Shown here: positions 1 to 7,649 of the stretch, piece by piece
How positions within the stretch are numbered: the first letter of the stretch is position 1
Layout of the letters: every line of letters begins with the position of its first letter
Source of the DNA: Saccharopolyspora phatthalungensis
GTDB taxonomy: Bacteria > Actinomycetota > Actinomycetes > Mycobacteriales > Pseudonocardiaceae
NCBI RefSeq assembly: GCF_014203395.1
Contig: NZ_JACHIW010000001.1
Span: 5,825,698-5,889,697, forward strand
Direction of reading: 5' to 3'
DNA: 64,000 nucleotides
The notes under the pieces: generated by a model
What the model saw: only the letters and a program-made list of their open reading frames with translations
Databases searched by the model: none
Told to the model about the DNA's origin: nothing
Position numbers and translations under genes: made by a program

Positions 1-1
1 C

Positions 2-352
2 GGCATCCCGGTGCTGACTTTGGTGGACACCCCGGGCGCGGCCAACGACCAAGCGGCCGAACGCGGCGGCATCGGTCCGGCCATCGCGGAGGTGTTCGCC
101 GCGGTCGCCGAAGCGCGGGTGCCGATCACCACGCTGGTCATCGGCGAGGGCGGTTCGGGCGGTGCGCTGGCGCTGACCGCTCCGGAGCGGACCTGGATCA
201 CGTCGGACGCGTATTTCGCCGTGATCGCACCGGAGTCCAGCGCGGCGATCCTCAAGCGCGACTCGGCCGAGGCCCCGGAGCTCGCCGGACTGCTGCGCTT
301 GCGGCCGCAAGACCTCCTCGACCTGGGCTTCGTCCAGGGCATCGCCGACTGA
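2..352 (+). CDS. Acetyl-CoA carboxylase carboxyltransferase, C-terminal part (5' end outside window)
   Basis: The 116 visible residues are the end of a crotonase-fold carboxyltransferase of the AccA (alpha) type, which moves the carboxyl group from carboxybiotin to acetyl-CoA for malonyl-CoA synthesis. The glycine-rich stretch VIGEGGSGGALAL followed by FAVIAPESSAAILKRD and a closing LRPQDLLDLGFVQGIAD segment is the usual AccA C-terminal pattern. The reading frame is open at the left edge, so the start and any fused beta (AccD) half cannot be seen; many actinobacteria carry a fused AccDA protein. It ends with TGA. The identification as a carboxyltransferase is firm; the acyl-CoA preference is not readable. 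Confidence 0.85.
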   Translation, partial: GIPVLTLVDTPGAANDQAAERGGIGPAIAEVFAAVAEARVPITTLVIGEGGSGGALALTAPERTWITSDAYFAVIAPESSAAILKRDSAEAPELAGLLRLRPQDLLDLGFVQGIAD

Positions 353-382
353 CCGCGCACCGTCGTAAGCGGTTGTAGCTGC

Positions 383-448
383 ACTGGCCGGTTGGGCTGT
401 ACTGGCCGATTGTGTTTGTAATGGCCGATTGTGGAAGTAATGGCGGCC
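383..448. repeat. Imperfect tandem repeat of about 19 bp
   Basis: Four units starting at 383, 401, 421 and 440 share the core ACTGGCCG or ATGGCCGATTGT with spacing of 18, 20 and 19 bp; the last unit is cut short. The array lies in the 239-bp gap between the carboxyltransferase end and the dhb relic, upstream of the iron box. No gene is seen in this gap. The role is unknown; a multi-site operator or slippage product are both possible. Confidence 0.45.
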
Positions 449-555
449 ACCAGCGGTCGAGAGACCGCGCATTATTCATCGCCCTCGGTGATCAATGCCA
501 CCTTTGGTGGAGTGCCACCTGCGCCCATCCGTGTTTTAAACTCGGGCTCGCCTAC

Positions 556-574
556 AAAGGTTAGGCTAGCCTGA
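556..574 (+). promoter_or_regulatory. Iron box (IdeR/DmdR/DtxR-type operator)
   Basis: The 19-bp site AAAGGTTAGGCTAGCCTGA matches 15 of 19 positions of the actinobacterial iron-box consensus TTAGGTTAGGCTAACCTAA and keeps the dyad centre. It ends 17 bp before the ATG of the dhbA relic and controls the transcript that carries isochorismate synthase. Iron-loaded IdeR/DmdR would be expected to repress here, so expression should rise on iron limitation. The site match is direct; the regulator is inferred. Confidence 0.75.
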
Positions 575-591
575 GTTAACAGAAGGGTGCG

Positions 592-735
592 ATGAACCGG
601 ACGGGGATCGGCGGCAATGTCGCCATCGTGACAGGCGCAGGCCAGGGTACCGGGGCTGCGGTGACCACCGCGCTCGCCGAGCTCGGCGCTGCGCCACGCT
701 GCGCGCCTGACGTGAACCCGGAAAGGTTGTCATGA
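592..735 (+). pseudogene. Relic of 2,3-dihydro-2,3-dihydroxybenzoate dehydrogenase (dhbA/entA-like), N-terminus only
   Basis: A 47-codon reading frame starts at ATG 592 after the SD-like AGAAGG and stops at 733-735. Residues 9-33 read as the first beta-alpha unit of a short-chain dehydrogenase (VAIVTGAGQGTG, then ALAELGA), the NAD-binding glycine motif of the DhbA/EntA family. The family is about 250 residues, so some 80 percent is missing, including the catalytic Tyr-Lys. Its TGA overlaps the ATG of isochorismate synthase (ATGA), so it may still act as a coupling leader. Position directly after the iron box and before dhbC fits a dhbA-C-E operon order. Relic status is inferred from length and context. 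Confidence 0.7.
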
Positions 736-1973
736 CCACGTTCGACACCGAAATCGACAGTATTGGCGTCGTCGCCGATGACGCGGCCCGATTACTGGCG
801 GCTTACGAAGCGGGTTCGTCGTTCTTCTTCTCCGCGCCGCACAGCGTGCTGCTGGCTCGCGGGGTGGCCGCGACCGTGCCCAAGACGCATTGCGCGCGCG
901 AGGAACTGCCTCGGCGAGTGTCGGATTTCCTGTACAGCGCAACCGAGTTCGGCCGTCGCAATCCGATAGTGGTCGGCGCCGTCCCGTTCGGCGGGAGCCT
1001 GCCCGCGCACCTGGTGATGCCCGAGGAAGTCGTTCGGGCGGCCCCGTTGAACGTCGTGGTACCGCAGGCTCCGCGCAGCCGCGCACCGGACTGCGCGGTG
1101 CGCTCGGTGCCCACGCCCGCCGAGTACGAGCGCAGCGTCAGCCGGGTGCTGCGCCGGATGGCCGACGGCGAGCTGAGCAAGGTGGTCCTGGCACGCTCGC
1201 TGGAGCTGACCGCCGGCGGACCGGTCGACGTCCGCGGCATGCTCCGAAACCTGGCGCTGGCCGATCCGGCGAGCTACACCTTCGCAGTGGACCTGCCGCG
1301 ACGTGGCGAGGACGGCACCCGGGACAGCTTCGGCCCGCAGCCGCGGCTGCAGCGCACCTTCCTTGGGGCCAGCCCGGAATTACTGGTGTCCCGGCGCGGC
1401 ACGCAGGTGCGGTCGAATCCGATGGCCGGTTCCCGGCCGCGCAGCGCCGATCCGGTCGAAGACCGGCGTCTCGCCGCCGAACTGTCCACTTCGGATAAGG
1501 ATCATCGCGAGCACGCCGCCGTCGTGGACGCGGTGGTGCAGGCACTGCGGCCGTTCTGCGGCAATCTGGGCGTGCCTGCGCCCTCGGTGGTCGGCACCGG
1601 CGCCATGTGGCACCTGGCCACCGAGATCACCGGCGAACTCCGGGACCCGGCGACCTCGTCGCTGGAGCTGGCCGACGCGTTGCACCCCACGCCGGCGGTG
1701 TGCGGCACGCCGGTGCAGCGGGCCCGCGAGGTCATCGCCGAAACCGAACCGTTCGAGCGGGGCTACTACGCGGGCATGGTCGGCTGGTGCGACGCCGCCG
1801 GGGACGGCGAGTGGGTGGTCGCCATCCGCTGCGCCGACATCGAGGCGGACTCGCTGCGGCTGTTCGCGGGCGCGGGCATCCTCGCGGGCTCCGACCCGGC
1901 CGACGAACTCGCCGAGAGCGCCGCGAAGTTCCGCACGGCGCTGTCGGCAATGGGCCTGGACCAGGTCGTCTGA
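732..1973 (+). CDS. dhbC: Isochorismate synthase
   Basis: This 413-residue enzyme converts chorismate to isochorismate, the precursor for 2,3-dihydroxybenzoate or salicylate siderophores and for menaquinone. The chorismate-binding domain spans about residues 130-405, with FLGASPELL, the SNPMAGSRPR loop, the helix with HPTPAVCGTP and the late EPFERGYYAGMVGW block that are standard for EntC/DhbC. Length is normal. It starts at an ATG overlapping the stop of the dhbA relic and lies under the iron box, which favours a siderophore role over menaquinone. It is followed at once by a fragment of a dhbE-like gene, so the rest of a catechol pathway is not present here. A salicylate or menaquinone use remains possible. 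Confidence 0.9.
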   Translation: MTTFDTEIDSIGVVADDAARLLAAYEAGSSFFFSAPHSVLLARGVAATVPKTHCAREELPRRVSDFLYSATEFGRRNPIVVGAVPFGGSLPAHLVMPEEVVRAAPLNVVVPQAPRSRAPDCAVRSVPTPAEYERSVSRVLRRMADGELSKVVLARSLELTAGGPVDVRGMLRNLALADPASYTFAVDLPRRGEDGTRDSFGPQPRLQRTFLGASPELLVSRRGTQVRSNPMAGSRPRSADPVEDRRLAAELSTSDKDHREHAAVVDAVVQALRPFCGNLGVPAPSVVGTGAMWHLATEITGELRDPATSSLELADALHPTPAVCGTPVQRAREVIAETEPFERGYYAGMVGWCDAAGDGEWVVAIRCADIEADSLRLFAGAGILAGSDPADELAESAAKFRTALSAMGLDQVV

Positions 1974-2035
1974 GAGATCCCGACCGCACCGCCGTTGTCG
2001 ACGGCGACCGGCGCATCTCCTACGGGACAACGATT
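1973..2035 (+). pseudogene. Relic of 2,3-dihydroxybenzoate-AMP ligase (dhbE/entE-like)
   Basis: Immediately after the isochorismate synthase stop, in a shifted frame, about 20 codons read DPDRTAVVDGDRRISYG. This is the conserved start of the N-terminal subdomain of adenylating enzymes of the EntE/DhbE group. There is no start codon and no further homologous sequence before the terminator at 2065. A functional ligase is about 540 residues. Since dhbE normally follows dhbC, I read this as what remains after a deletion. Confidence 0.6.
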
Positions 2036-2064
2036 TCAACCGGAACGTCACGATCCCTGGGGGT

Positions 2065-2102
2065 GGGTGGACCGCGGCTTCAATCGAAGCCGCGGTCCAC
2101 CC
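2065..2102. terminator. Bidirectional hairpin terminator between dhbC and prpE
   Basis: Two perfect 17-bp arms (2065-2081 and 2086-2102) enclose the tetraloop AATC. It sits between the convergent isochorismate synthase and propionyl-CoA synthetase genes. There is no T-run, as is common in high-GC actinobacteria. The inner part is a member of a small palindrome family; a close copy lies at 56451-56481. Confidence 0.8.
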
Positions 2103-2141
2103 CATTACTTCGGATGATCACCCGTGCGCCGGCGGGGTCGC

Positions 2142-4022
2142 CTACCAGTCGCCGCGCAGCGCCGGGCGCAGCTTGTCCAGCACCGCCGGGTCCTCGATGG
2201 TCGATGGCACCTTGGTGTTCCCGGTATCGGCGATCTCGCGCATCGACTTGCGCAGGATCTTGCCGGAGCGGGTCTTGGGCAGCCCGTCGACGACCGCGAC
2301 GTCCCGGAACGCCGCCACCGGACCGATCTGCGCACGCACCGCCGCGACCAGCTCGTCCCGAAGCGTCGCCTCGGCGATCTCCACACCCGACTTCAGCACC
2401 ACGAACCCGCGCGGCACCTGGCCTTTCAGCGCGTCGTGCACGCCGATCACGGCGCACTCGGCGACCGCGGGGTGTGCCGCGAGCACCGCCTCCATCGACC
2501 CGGTCGACAACCGGTGCCCGGCGACGTTGATCACATCATCGGTTCGGCCCATCACGAACGCGTAGCCGTCGGCGTCGACAAAGCCGTTGTCGCCGGTGAG
2601 GTAGTAGCCGGGAAAACGCGACAGGTAGGACTCGCGAAACCGCTCGTCGTCGCCCCACAGCGTCGGCAGCGTACCCGGCGGCAGCGGCAGCTTGAGGCAG
2701 ATCGCGCCGTCGGTCCCCGGTGGCAGCGGCTGCCCGGCCTGGTCCAGGACCGCCACGTCGTAGCCGGGCACCGGTACGGTCGGCGACCCGGGCTTGACCG
2801 CCATCGGCTCCAGCCCGCGCAGGTTCGCGCAGATCGGCCAGCCCGTCTCGGTCTGCCACCAGTGGTCGATCACCGGCACGCCGAGCCGTTGCGACGCCCA
2901 GTGGTAGGTCTCCGGGTCCAGCCGCTCACCGGCCAGGAACAGCGTCCGCAGGCTCGTGATGTCGTGCTTGGCCAGCAGTTCGCCGTCGGGGTCCATCCGC
3001 TTGATCGCCCGAAACGCGGTCGGCGCGGTGAACAACGCCTTCACCCGGTGCTCGGCGATGACCCGCCAGAACGCACCGGCGTCCGGCGTGCCGACCGGCT
3101 TGCCCTCGTAGACCACCGTGGTCGCACCGGTCAGCAGCGGCGCGTAGACGATATAGGAGTGGCCCACCACCCAGCCGACGTCGGAGGCGGTCCAGAACAC
3201 GTCGCCGGGCCCGATGTCGTAGATGTTGGCCATCGACCAGCGCAGCGCGACCGCGTGCCCACCGTTGTCGCGCACCACACCCTTGGGGCGCCCGGTGGTG
3301 CCCGAGGTGTAGAGGACGTACAGCGGATCGGTGGCCTGGACCGGCACGCAGTCGGCCGGTTGGGCCTGTGCCAGCGCGTCGTGCCAGTCCACATCGCGGG
3401 GCCCGAGTTCGGCGCGGGACTGCTCGCGCTGGAAGACGATCACCCGGTCCGGCTGGTGCTCGGTCATCCGCAGCGCTTCGTCGACGATCGGTTTGTACTC
3501 GACGATCCGGTTGGGCTCCAGGCCGCACGACGCCGCGACGATCACGGTCGGCCGGGCATCGTCGATCCGCGCCGCCAATTCCTTCGGCGCGAAGCCGCCG
3601 AACACCACCGAGTGCACCGCCCCGATGCGGGCGCAGGCCAGCATCGCCACGACGGCCTCGGAGATCATCGGCAGGTAGATCACGACCCGATCGCCCGCCG
3701 CCACGCCCTGCGCCCGCAAGGCCCCAGCGAACAACGCGACCCGGTCCAGCAACTCCCGATACGTCCAGCGAAGCACCTCGCCGGTCATCGCCGAGTCCCA
3801 GATCAGCGCCGTCTGCTCGCCGCGACCGTCGCGGACGTGCCGGTCCAGCGCGTTGAAACAGGTGTTGAGCACGCCGTCGGAGAACCACCGGAAGAACGGA
3901 TCAGCGGTTGCGTCCAAGGCCCGCGACGGTGCCTGCTCCCATTCGATCGCGGCCGCCGCGTCGAGCCAGAAACCCCCCGGGTCGGTCAAACTCCGCCGGT
4001 AGGCCTCGGCATAGGCACCCAT
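2142..4022 (-). CDS. prpE: Propionyl-CoA synthetase (acetyl-CoA synthetase family)
   Basis: This 626-residue AMP-forming acyl-CoA synthetase activates propionate (or acetate) with ATP and CoA. An N-terminal ACAS domain is followed by the AMP-binding domain with the P-loop YTSGTTGRPKG near residue 255, the A8-type YYLTGD motif, and the C-terminal TRSGKILRK segment carrying the catalytic lysine that is subject to acetylation control. Length matches PrpE (about 628). The reading frame is open from GTG 4028, but GGAGG at 4032-4036 is well spaced only for the ATG at 4022, so I use that. It is a single gene ending at a shared terminator. Acetyl-CoA synthetase is the alternative name. Confidence 0.85.
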   Translation of the reverse strand: MGAYAEAYRRSLTDPGGFWLDAAAAIEWEQAPSRALDATADPFFRWFSDGVLNTCFNALDRHVRDGRGEQTALIWDSAMTGEVLRWTYRELLDRVALFAGALRAQGVAAGDRVVIYLPMISEAVVAMLACARIGAVHSVVFGGFAPKELAARIDDARPTVIVAASCGLEPNRIVEYKPIVDEALRMTEHQPDRVIVFQREQSRAELGPRDVDWHDALAQAQPADCVPVQATDPLYVLYTSGTTGRPKGVVRDNGGHAVALRWSMANIYDIGPGDVFWTASDVGWVVGHSYIVYAPLLTGATTVVYEGKPVGTPDAGAFWRVIAEHRVKALFTAPTAFRAIKRMDPDGELLAKHDITSLRTLFLAGERLDPETYHWASQRLGVPVIDHWWQTETGWPICANLRGLEPMAVKPGSPTVPVPGYDVAVLDQAGQPLPPGTDGAICLKLPLPPGTLPTLWGDDERFRESYLSRFPGYYLTGDNGFVDADGYAFVMGRTDDVINVAGHRLSTGSMEAVLAAHPAVAECAVIGVHDALKGQVPRGFVVLKSGVEIAEATLRDELVAAVRAQIGPVAAFRDVAVVDGLPKTRSGKILRKSMREIADTGNTKVPSTIEDPAVLDKLRPALRGDW

Positions 4023-4464
4023 GACCACATACCTCCAACACGCGCCGATGTTGCCTGTGGTCCTACCGCACTACCTTGCGTGACGCCAGGGTCACAGGTC
4101 GTTCGAGGCTGCCGCCGTCCGGTGAGCGTCCCGGTCCGCCAGTCGCGGTCGGCGCTGGGATCCCCGGCCCGCACAACTCGCGACGGTGCCGGTTACGCGC
4201 AGGCCGATCCGACCCTGACACCGCGAAACACGTTTGTCACAGCCGAAACACGGATGATCGGATGAACGGCAATCGGTCTTCAGCCGCGCCGACAGCCGTG
4301 CCCGTGCGGTGTGCAGTTCGGCGACGCAATGTGCCCATTTGTCTCTACAAGGGGGAATCCGCGCGACAGAGCGTATTCGGACGCCCACAATCGAGCCGAG
4401 GTCGAAGATCGGGCTAACGCCGGCACGCATCGCGCCGACAAACGAATCGGAGGTGCTACGAACG
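4023..4464. promoter_or_regulatory. Divergent intergenic region with an inverted repeat at 4080-4095
   Basis: This 442-bp gap separates the divergent prpE and a small hypothetical gene. No gene is recognised in it. At 4080-4095 GTGAC and GTCAC arms flank GCCAGG, a possible operator for a Crp/GlxR-like or other dimeric regulator about 60 bp before prpE. Arm spacing does not match the classical TGTGA-N6-TCACA site exactly, so the regulator is left open. Confidence 0.35.
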
Positions 4465-4734
4465 ATGAGCACGGAACCGGCCCTGCATACCCAGGCAACC
4501 GCCGCCCAGGCTGCCGCCCCCGAGGCTTCCGCCGCCCGGGTCGAATCCCGCGACGGCTCCTCGGCCGCCGAACTGCCAACCGCGCCATGCAGCGTGGTGT
4601 GGAGCGGCGGCCATTCGTATGTGCTTGAGGGTTCCGCCGGGGCCCGCTGGGCGGGCGTCGACGACCGCGGTCGGGCCAGGTTCCTCACCGATGCCGACCT
4701 CCTCCGCCGCGGCTGGAGCCGCACGCGTGCCTAG
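4465..4734 (+). CDS. Small hypothetical protein
   Basis: The 89-residue product starts at ATG 4465 with GGAGG at 4449-4453. The first 45 residues are low-complexity and rich in Ala, Glu and Ser; the second half is compact and better conserved-looking, with SVVWSGGHSYVLEGSAGARW and a WAGVDDRGRARFLTDADLLRRGW ending in two pieces that could form a small beta-rich fold. No signal peptide or membrane segment is visible. High G/C at third codon positions supports coding. It is not part of a recognisable operon. Function unknown. Confidence 0.6.
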   Translation: MSTEPALHTQATAAQAAAPEASAARVESRDGSSAAELPTAPCSVVWSGGHSYVLEGSAGARWAGVDDRGRARFLTDADLLRRGWSRTRA

Positions 4735-4911
4735 CTCGCAACCGGCGGCCCAGGCGGGCTCCCGCTACGCAGCGTGACCCGATCGACCTGCTCCGCGGCA
4801 CCCGGCCGCCCAGTGTGTTGTGCGATGAATGTGAGACCCTGATCCAGTAGGGACGCACAGGTTGCGCCCGAAAACGGGGCAAGACGCTCAACCACTCAGG
4901 GGAGGCTCGTG

Positions 4912-5622
4912 GTGCAGGATGCTGAGCGCACCACGGACGACACCACGAGCGGGAGCCGCGGGATGAATCCCGGCCCGGCGGGCGAGGACCCCTCGGCAGG
5001 GCGCCCCGATCCCGGCATGGCCCGGATCCGGGAGGCCGCCGCCGGCGTGTGGGCGGATCCTTGGTGGACACTGCCGAACCTGCTTAGCGTGATCCGGCTG
5101 GCCGGCGTTCCGGTGTTCCTCTGGCTGTTGCTCGGCCCGAAGGCCGATCTGCTCGCCCTGCTGGTCCTTGTGATCAGCGGCTTGACCGACTGGCTGGACG
5201 GCAAGCTCGCCCGCTGGCTCAACCAGTACAGCCGCATCGGCGAACTGCTCGACCCCGCCGCTGACCGCCTCTACATCGTCGCGACCCTGGTCGCCTTCGT
5301 GCTGCGCGACGTGGTGCCCTGGTGGGTCGCCGCCGCGCTCATCATCCGCGACGTGGTGCTGACGCTGTGCCTGCCGGTGCTGCGCTGGCACGGCTACGAA
5401 CCGCCGGACGTGCACTACCTCGGCAAGGCCGCGACCTTCTGCCTGATGTACGCGTTCCCGCTGTTGCTGCTGGTGCAGGAGGACTTCCCGCTGTCCGATG
5501 TGGCGCGTCCGATCGCCTACGCCCTGACTTGCTGGGGCGGCGCGCTCTACCTGTGGGCGGGCATCCTCTACCTCGGACAGGTCGTGGCGGCGGTCCACCA
5601 GGCACGCTCCAAGTCGGTTTAG
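4912..5622 (+). CDS. CDP-alcohol phosphatidyltransferase family protein (phosphatidylglycerophosphate synthase-like)
   Basis: This 236-residue membrane enzyme transfers a phosphatidyl group from CDP-diacylglycerol to an alcohol acceptor such as glycerol-3-phosphate. The signature D-x2-DG-x2-AR-x8-G-x3-D-x3-D is complete: DWLDGKLAR followed after eight residues by GELLDPAAD, near residues 95-117. Five to six membrane helices follow. A 45-residue acidic N-terminal extension precedes the catalytic part. GGAGG at 4901-4905 suits GTG 4912 better than the GTG at 4909. In mycobacteria the pgsA2 gene occupies the same position a little upstream of gcvH, which supports orthology; the acceptor is not determined. 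Confidence 0.85.
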   Translation: MQDAERTTDDTTSGSRGMNPGPAGEDPSAGRPDPGMARIREAAAGVWADPWWTLPNLLSVIRLAGVPVFLWLLLGPKADLLALLVLVISGLTDWLDGKLARWLNQYSRIGELLDPAADRLYIVATLVAFVLRDVVPWWVAAALIIRDVVLTLCLPVLRWHGYEPPDVHYLGKAATFCLMYAFPLLLLVQEDFPLSDVARPIAYALTCWGGALYLWAGILYLGQVVAAVHQARSKSV

Positions 5623-5744
5623 CCGAACCGTTGCGGGGTCGCCTTGCGGCCCGCGCGGCATGGTGAATACGCTCGCCGGACCGATCACGCGAACCACCGT
5701 GGCCGGTGATCCACAGCACCAGCGGACCAGGAAGGCGGGACCAG

Positions 5745-6131
5745 GTGACGGCCCCGGACGAGATCAAATACACCGAAGAACACGAGTGGGTTCGGCGCAC
5801 CGCCGAGGACCGGGTGCGCATCGGGATCACCGACTACGCCCAGCAGCAACTGGGCGACGTGGTGTTCGTTCAGTTGCCGGAGCTTGGTCGGCAGGTCGCC
5901 GCCGGTGACCCGATGGGCGAGGTGGAATCGACCAAGAGCGTCTCGGAGATCTACGCCCCGGTGACCGGCGAGGTGGTGGCCCGCAACGAGCAGTTGGAGG
6001 ACGAGCCCGAGCTGGTCAACTCGGCGCCGCTGGATGACGGCTGGATGGTCGAGCTCAGGCTCGCCGACCCAGCCCAGCTGACGGGCCTGCTCGACGCCGA
6101 GGGCTACCGGAAGCTAACCGACCAGGCATGA
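5745..6131 (+). CDS. gcvH: Glycine cleavage system H protein
   Basis: GcvH carries the lipoyl arm that shuttles the aminomethyl intermediate from glycine between the P, T and L proteins. The 128-residue product has the opening YTEEHEWVR and the lipoylation motif VESTKSVSEIYAPV, with the acceptor lysine at residue 64. Start is GTG 5745, behind GGCGGGA; an ATG at 5706 would add a non-conserved 13-residue tail. It lies between the phospholipid synthase and garA as in mycobacteria. The partner P protein is encoded 2.6 kb downstream; the T and L genes are not in the window. Confidence 0.95.
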   Translation: MTAPDEIKYTEEHEWVRRTAEDRVRIGITDYAQQQLGDVVFVQLPELGRQVAAGDPMGEVESTKSVSEIYAPVTGEVVARNEQLEDEPELVNSAPLDDGWMVELRLADPAQLTGLLDAEGYRKLTDQA

Positions 6132-6249
6132 TCGTCGGCCCGTCGGGGCGAGGGAGAAAGATGTCGGGAGTCGCGCGCCCCGTGCCTGTCCCAGCACGGT
6201 ACGTTGGGCACATACTTGGCACGATCTATCCGCGTAGAGGAGAGCTCAG

Positions 6250-6717
6250 GTGAGCCAAAACAGCGGCTTCGGCGACGTTCCGCCGGAGCAGTCACCGGAG
6301 ACCACCTCGGTCTTCAGGCCCTTCCTCTCGGAGCCGGAAAGCACCGAGAGTGCGTCCCCGGAGCCCGCCGCCGCATCCGGGGTCGATGCGCTACCCGCAG
6401 GGTCCGCCCTGCTGGTGGTCAAGCGCGGCCCGAACGCGGGATCGCGATTCCTGCTGGACCGGGAGACCACCAGCGCGGGGCGGCACCCGGACAGCGATAT
6501 CTTCCTCGACGACGTCACGGTTTCCCGTCGGCACGCCGAGTTCCGGCGCGAGGGCAACGACTTCGTGGTCGTCGACGTCGGCAGCCTCAACGGCACCTAC
6601 GTCAACCGGGAACCGGTGGACACCTCGGTACTGGCCAACGGTGACGAGGTGCAAATCGGGAAGTTTCGACTGGTGTTCCTGACCGGCCCGATCGATGGGG
6701 GGCCAGGCGCCCGCTGA
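6250..6717 (+). CDS. garA: FHA-domain regulator GarA/OdhI
   Basis: GarA binds and controls 2-oxoglutarate dehydrogenase, glutamate dehydrogenase and glutamate synthase, and is switched off by serine/threonine kinases (PknB/PknG family). The 155-residue product has the diagnostic N-terminal phosphorylation motif ETTSVF (Thr18/Thr19) and a C-terminal FHA domain from about residue 55 with GRHPDSDIFLDD, VSRRHAEF and GSLNGTYVNR. The GTG start follows AGGAGA with good spacing. It sits between gcvH and the DUF151 gene. A strong hairpin at 6745 ends the unit. Confidence 0.95.
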   Translation: MSQNSGFGDVPPEQSPETTSVFRPFLSEPESTESASPEPAAASGVDALPAGSALLVVKRGPNAGSRFLLDRETTSAGRHPDSDIFLDDVTVSRRHAEFRREGNDFVVVDVGSLNGTYVNREPVDTSVLANGDEVQIGKFRLVFLTGPIDGGPGAR

Positions 6718-6744
6718 GGGCTTCGGAAACGATTTTTCGATCTG

Positions 6745-6781
6745 CCAGCGGGGCGACGCCGAGGCGGCGTCGCCCCGCTGG
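6745..6781 (+). terminator. Hairpin terminator after garA
   Basis: Two perfect 16-bp arms (6745-6760 and 6766-6781) with a 5-nt loop lie 28 bp after the garA stop. No T-run follows. Confidence 0.75.
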
Positions 6782-7104
6782 CGCGTCAAGGTACTGCGCA
6801 GCCGAGATCAACTGCGTCCTCGCGCGGGGAATTTCCCAACGTCGCAACCGGTTTCTCCGTCCCAGTGCCTTCCTCCGCACCGGTTTCACCGGCCGGTGGG
6901 CGGTGTATCGTGCTGGGTAATGCTCGATGAGGAGCTCAGCCAGCGGTTCGGGCCAGATGCACCCGGCAGGAAGGCCGCGAATTCGGTGGTCGACCAGACC
7001 GCTATCAGGGATGGGCGTGTCCGCCGTATCGCGGGTAGCGTCGGAGGCGTCGGTGCGCGATCCTCGACGGGGATGTCACGCTTCGGCGCGCTGGAGGAGG
7101 CGAT
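6782..7104. other. Gap without a recognised gene (mycobacterial order would place a MerR gene here)
   Basis: A short frame ending at 7108 (last part MSRFGALEEAM) shows mixed codon use and no family motif, so I do not call it. In mycobacteria and corynebacteria a MerR-type gene (Rv1828/ftsR) lies between garA and the DUF151 gene; no MerR motif was found on either strand here. GGAGGAGG at 7093-7100 is the ribosome site of the next gene. Confidence 0.5.
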
Positions 7105-7587
7105 GTGACGATGAGCAGCGAGATGCGCGTCGTCGGCGTGCGAGTTGAACTACCAGCAAACCAGCCGATTCTGCTGTTGCGCGAGGCGCACGGCGAGCGT
7201 TACCTGCCGATCTGGATCGGCTCGGTCGAGGCGACCGCCATCGCACTGGAGCAACAGGGCGTGCGGCCGCAAAGACCCCTGACTCACGACCTGCTGAAGG
7301 ACGTTATCGGCGCCCTGGGGCGCGACCTGGAACAGGTGCGGATCACCGATCTGCAGGACGGCACCTTCTTCGCCGAGCTGGTGTTCGACGGGGATGTGCG
7401 GGTCTCGGCGCGGCCGAGCGATTCGGTGGCGCTGGCGCTGCGCATCGGGGTACCGATCCACGCCGATGAATCGGTGCTGGACGAAGCGGGGCTGGTCATC
7501 CCGGACGAGCAGGAAGACGAGGTGGAGAAGTTCCGCGAGTTCCTGGACTCCGTATCGCCGGAGGACTTCCGCGGCGCCGACACCTGA
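7105..7587 (+). CDS. DUF151 / bifunctional nuclease domain protein (Rv1829-type)
   Basis: The 160-residue product belongs to the DUF151 (BFN) family, whose plant members have nuclease activity; the bacterial role is not settled. Conserved segments are MRVVGVRVELPANQPILLL, YLPIWIGSVEATAIALEQQG, the RPLTHDLL motif, and ARPSDSVALALRIGVPI, followed by an acidic tail ending EDEVEKFREFLDSVSPEDF. Length and sequence match the mycobacterial Rv1829 type. Start GTG 7105 uses GGAGG at 7093-7097; ATG 7111 is an equally possible start. It lies directly before the MerR gene. Confidence 0.85.
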   Translation: MTMSSEMRVVGVRVELPANQPILLLREAHGERYLPIWIGSVEATAIALEQQGVRPQRPLTHDLLKDVIGALGRDLEQVRITDLQDGTFFAELVFDGDVRVSARPSDSVALALRIGVPIHADESVLDEAGLVIPDEQEDEVEKFREFLDSVSPEDFRGADT

Positions 7588-7613
7588 TCCTGCCGATCCG
7601 CCCGACGAGACAT

Positions 7614-7649
7614 CCCGGCCCCCGCTTGCGCCCGCAGGCGGGGGCCGGG
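7614..7649 (+). terminator. Hairpin terminator after the DUF151 gene
   Basis: Perfect 12-bp GC-rich arms (7614-7625, 7638-7649) with a 12-nt loop lie 27 bp after the stop codon. Confidence 0.7.

Noticed and set aside
4080..4095. Classical CRP/GlxR site upstream of prpE
   Set aside because: The arms are GTGA and TCAC but the spacing is eight, not six, so it is recorded only as an inverted repeat.
2124..4265. Plus-strand open frame of 713 codons opposite prpE
   Set aside because: Antisense shadow caused by high GC; His/Arg-rich composition and no recognisable domain.
6695..7108. Plus-strand frame between garA and the DUF151 gene
   Set aside because: Runs through the garA terminator, has mixed codon use and matches no family; only its last part could be coding.
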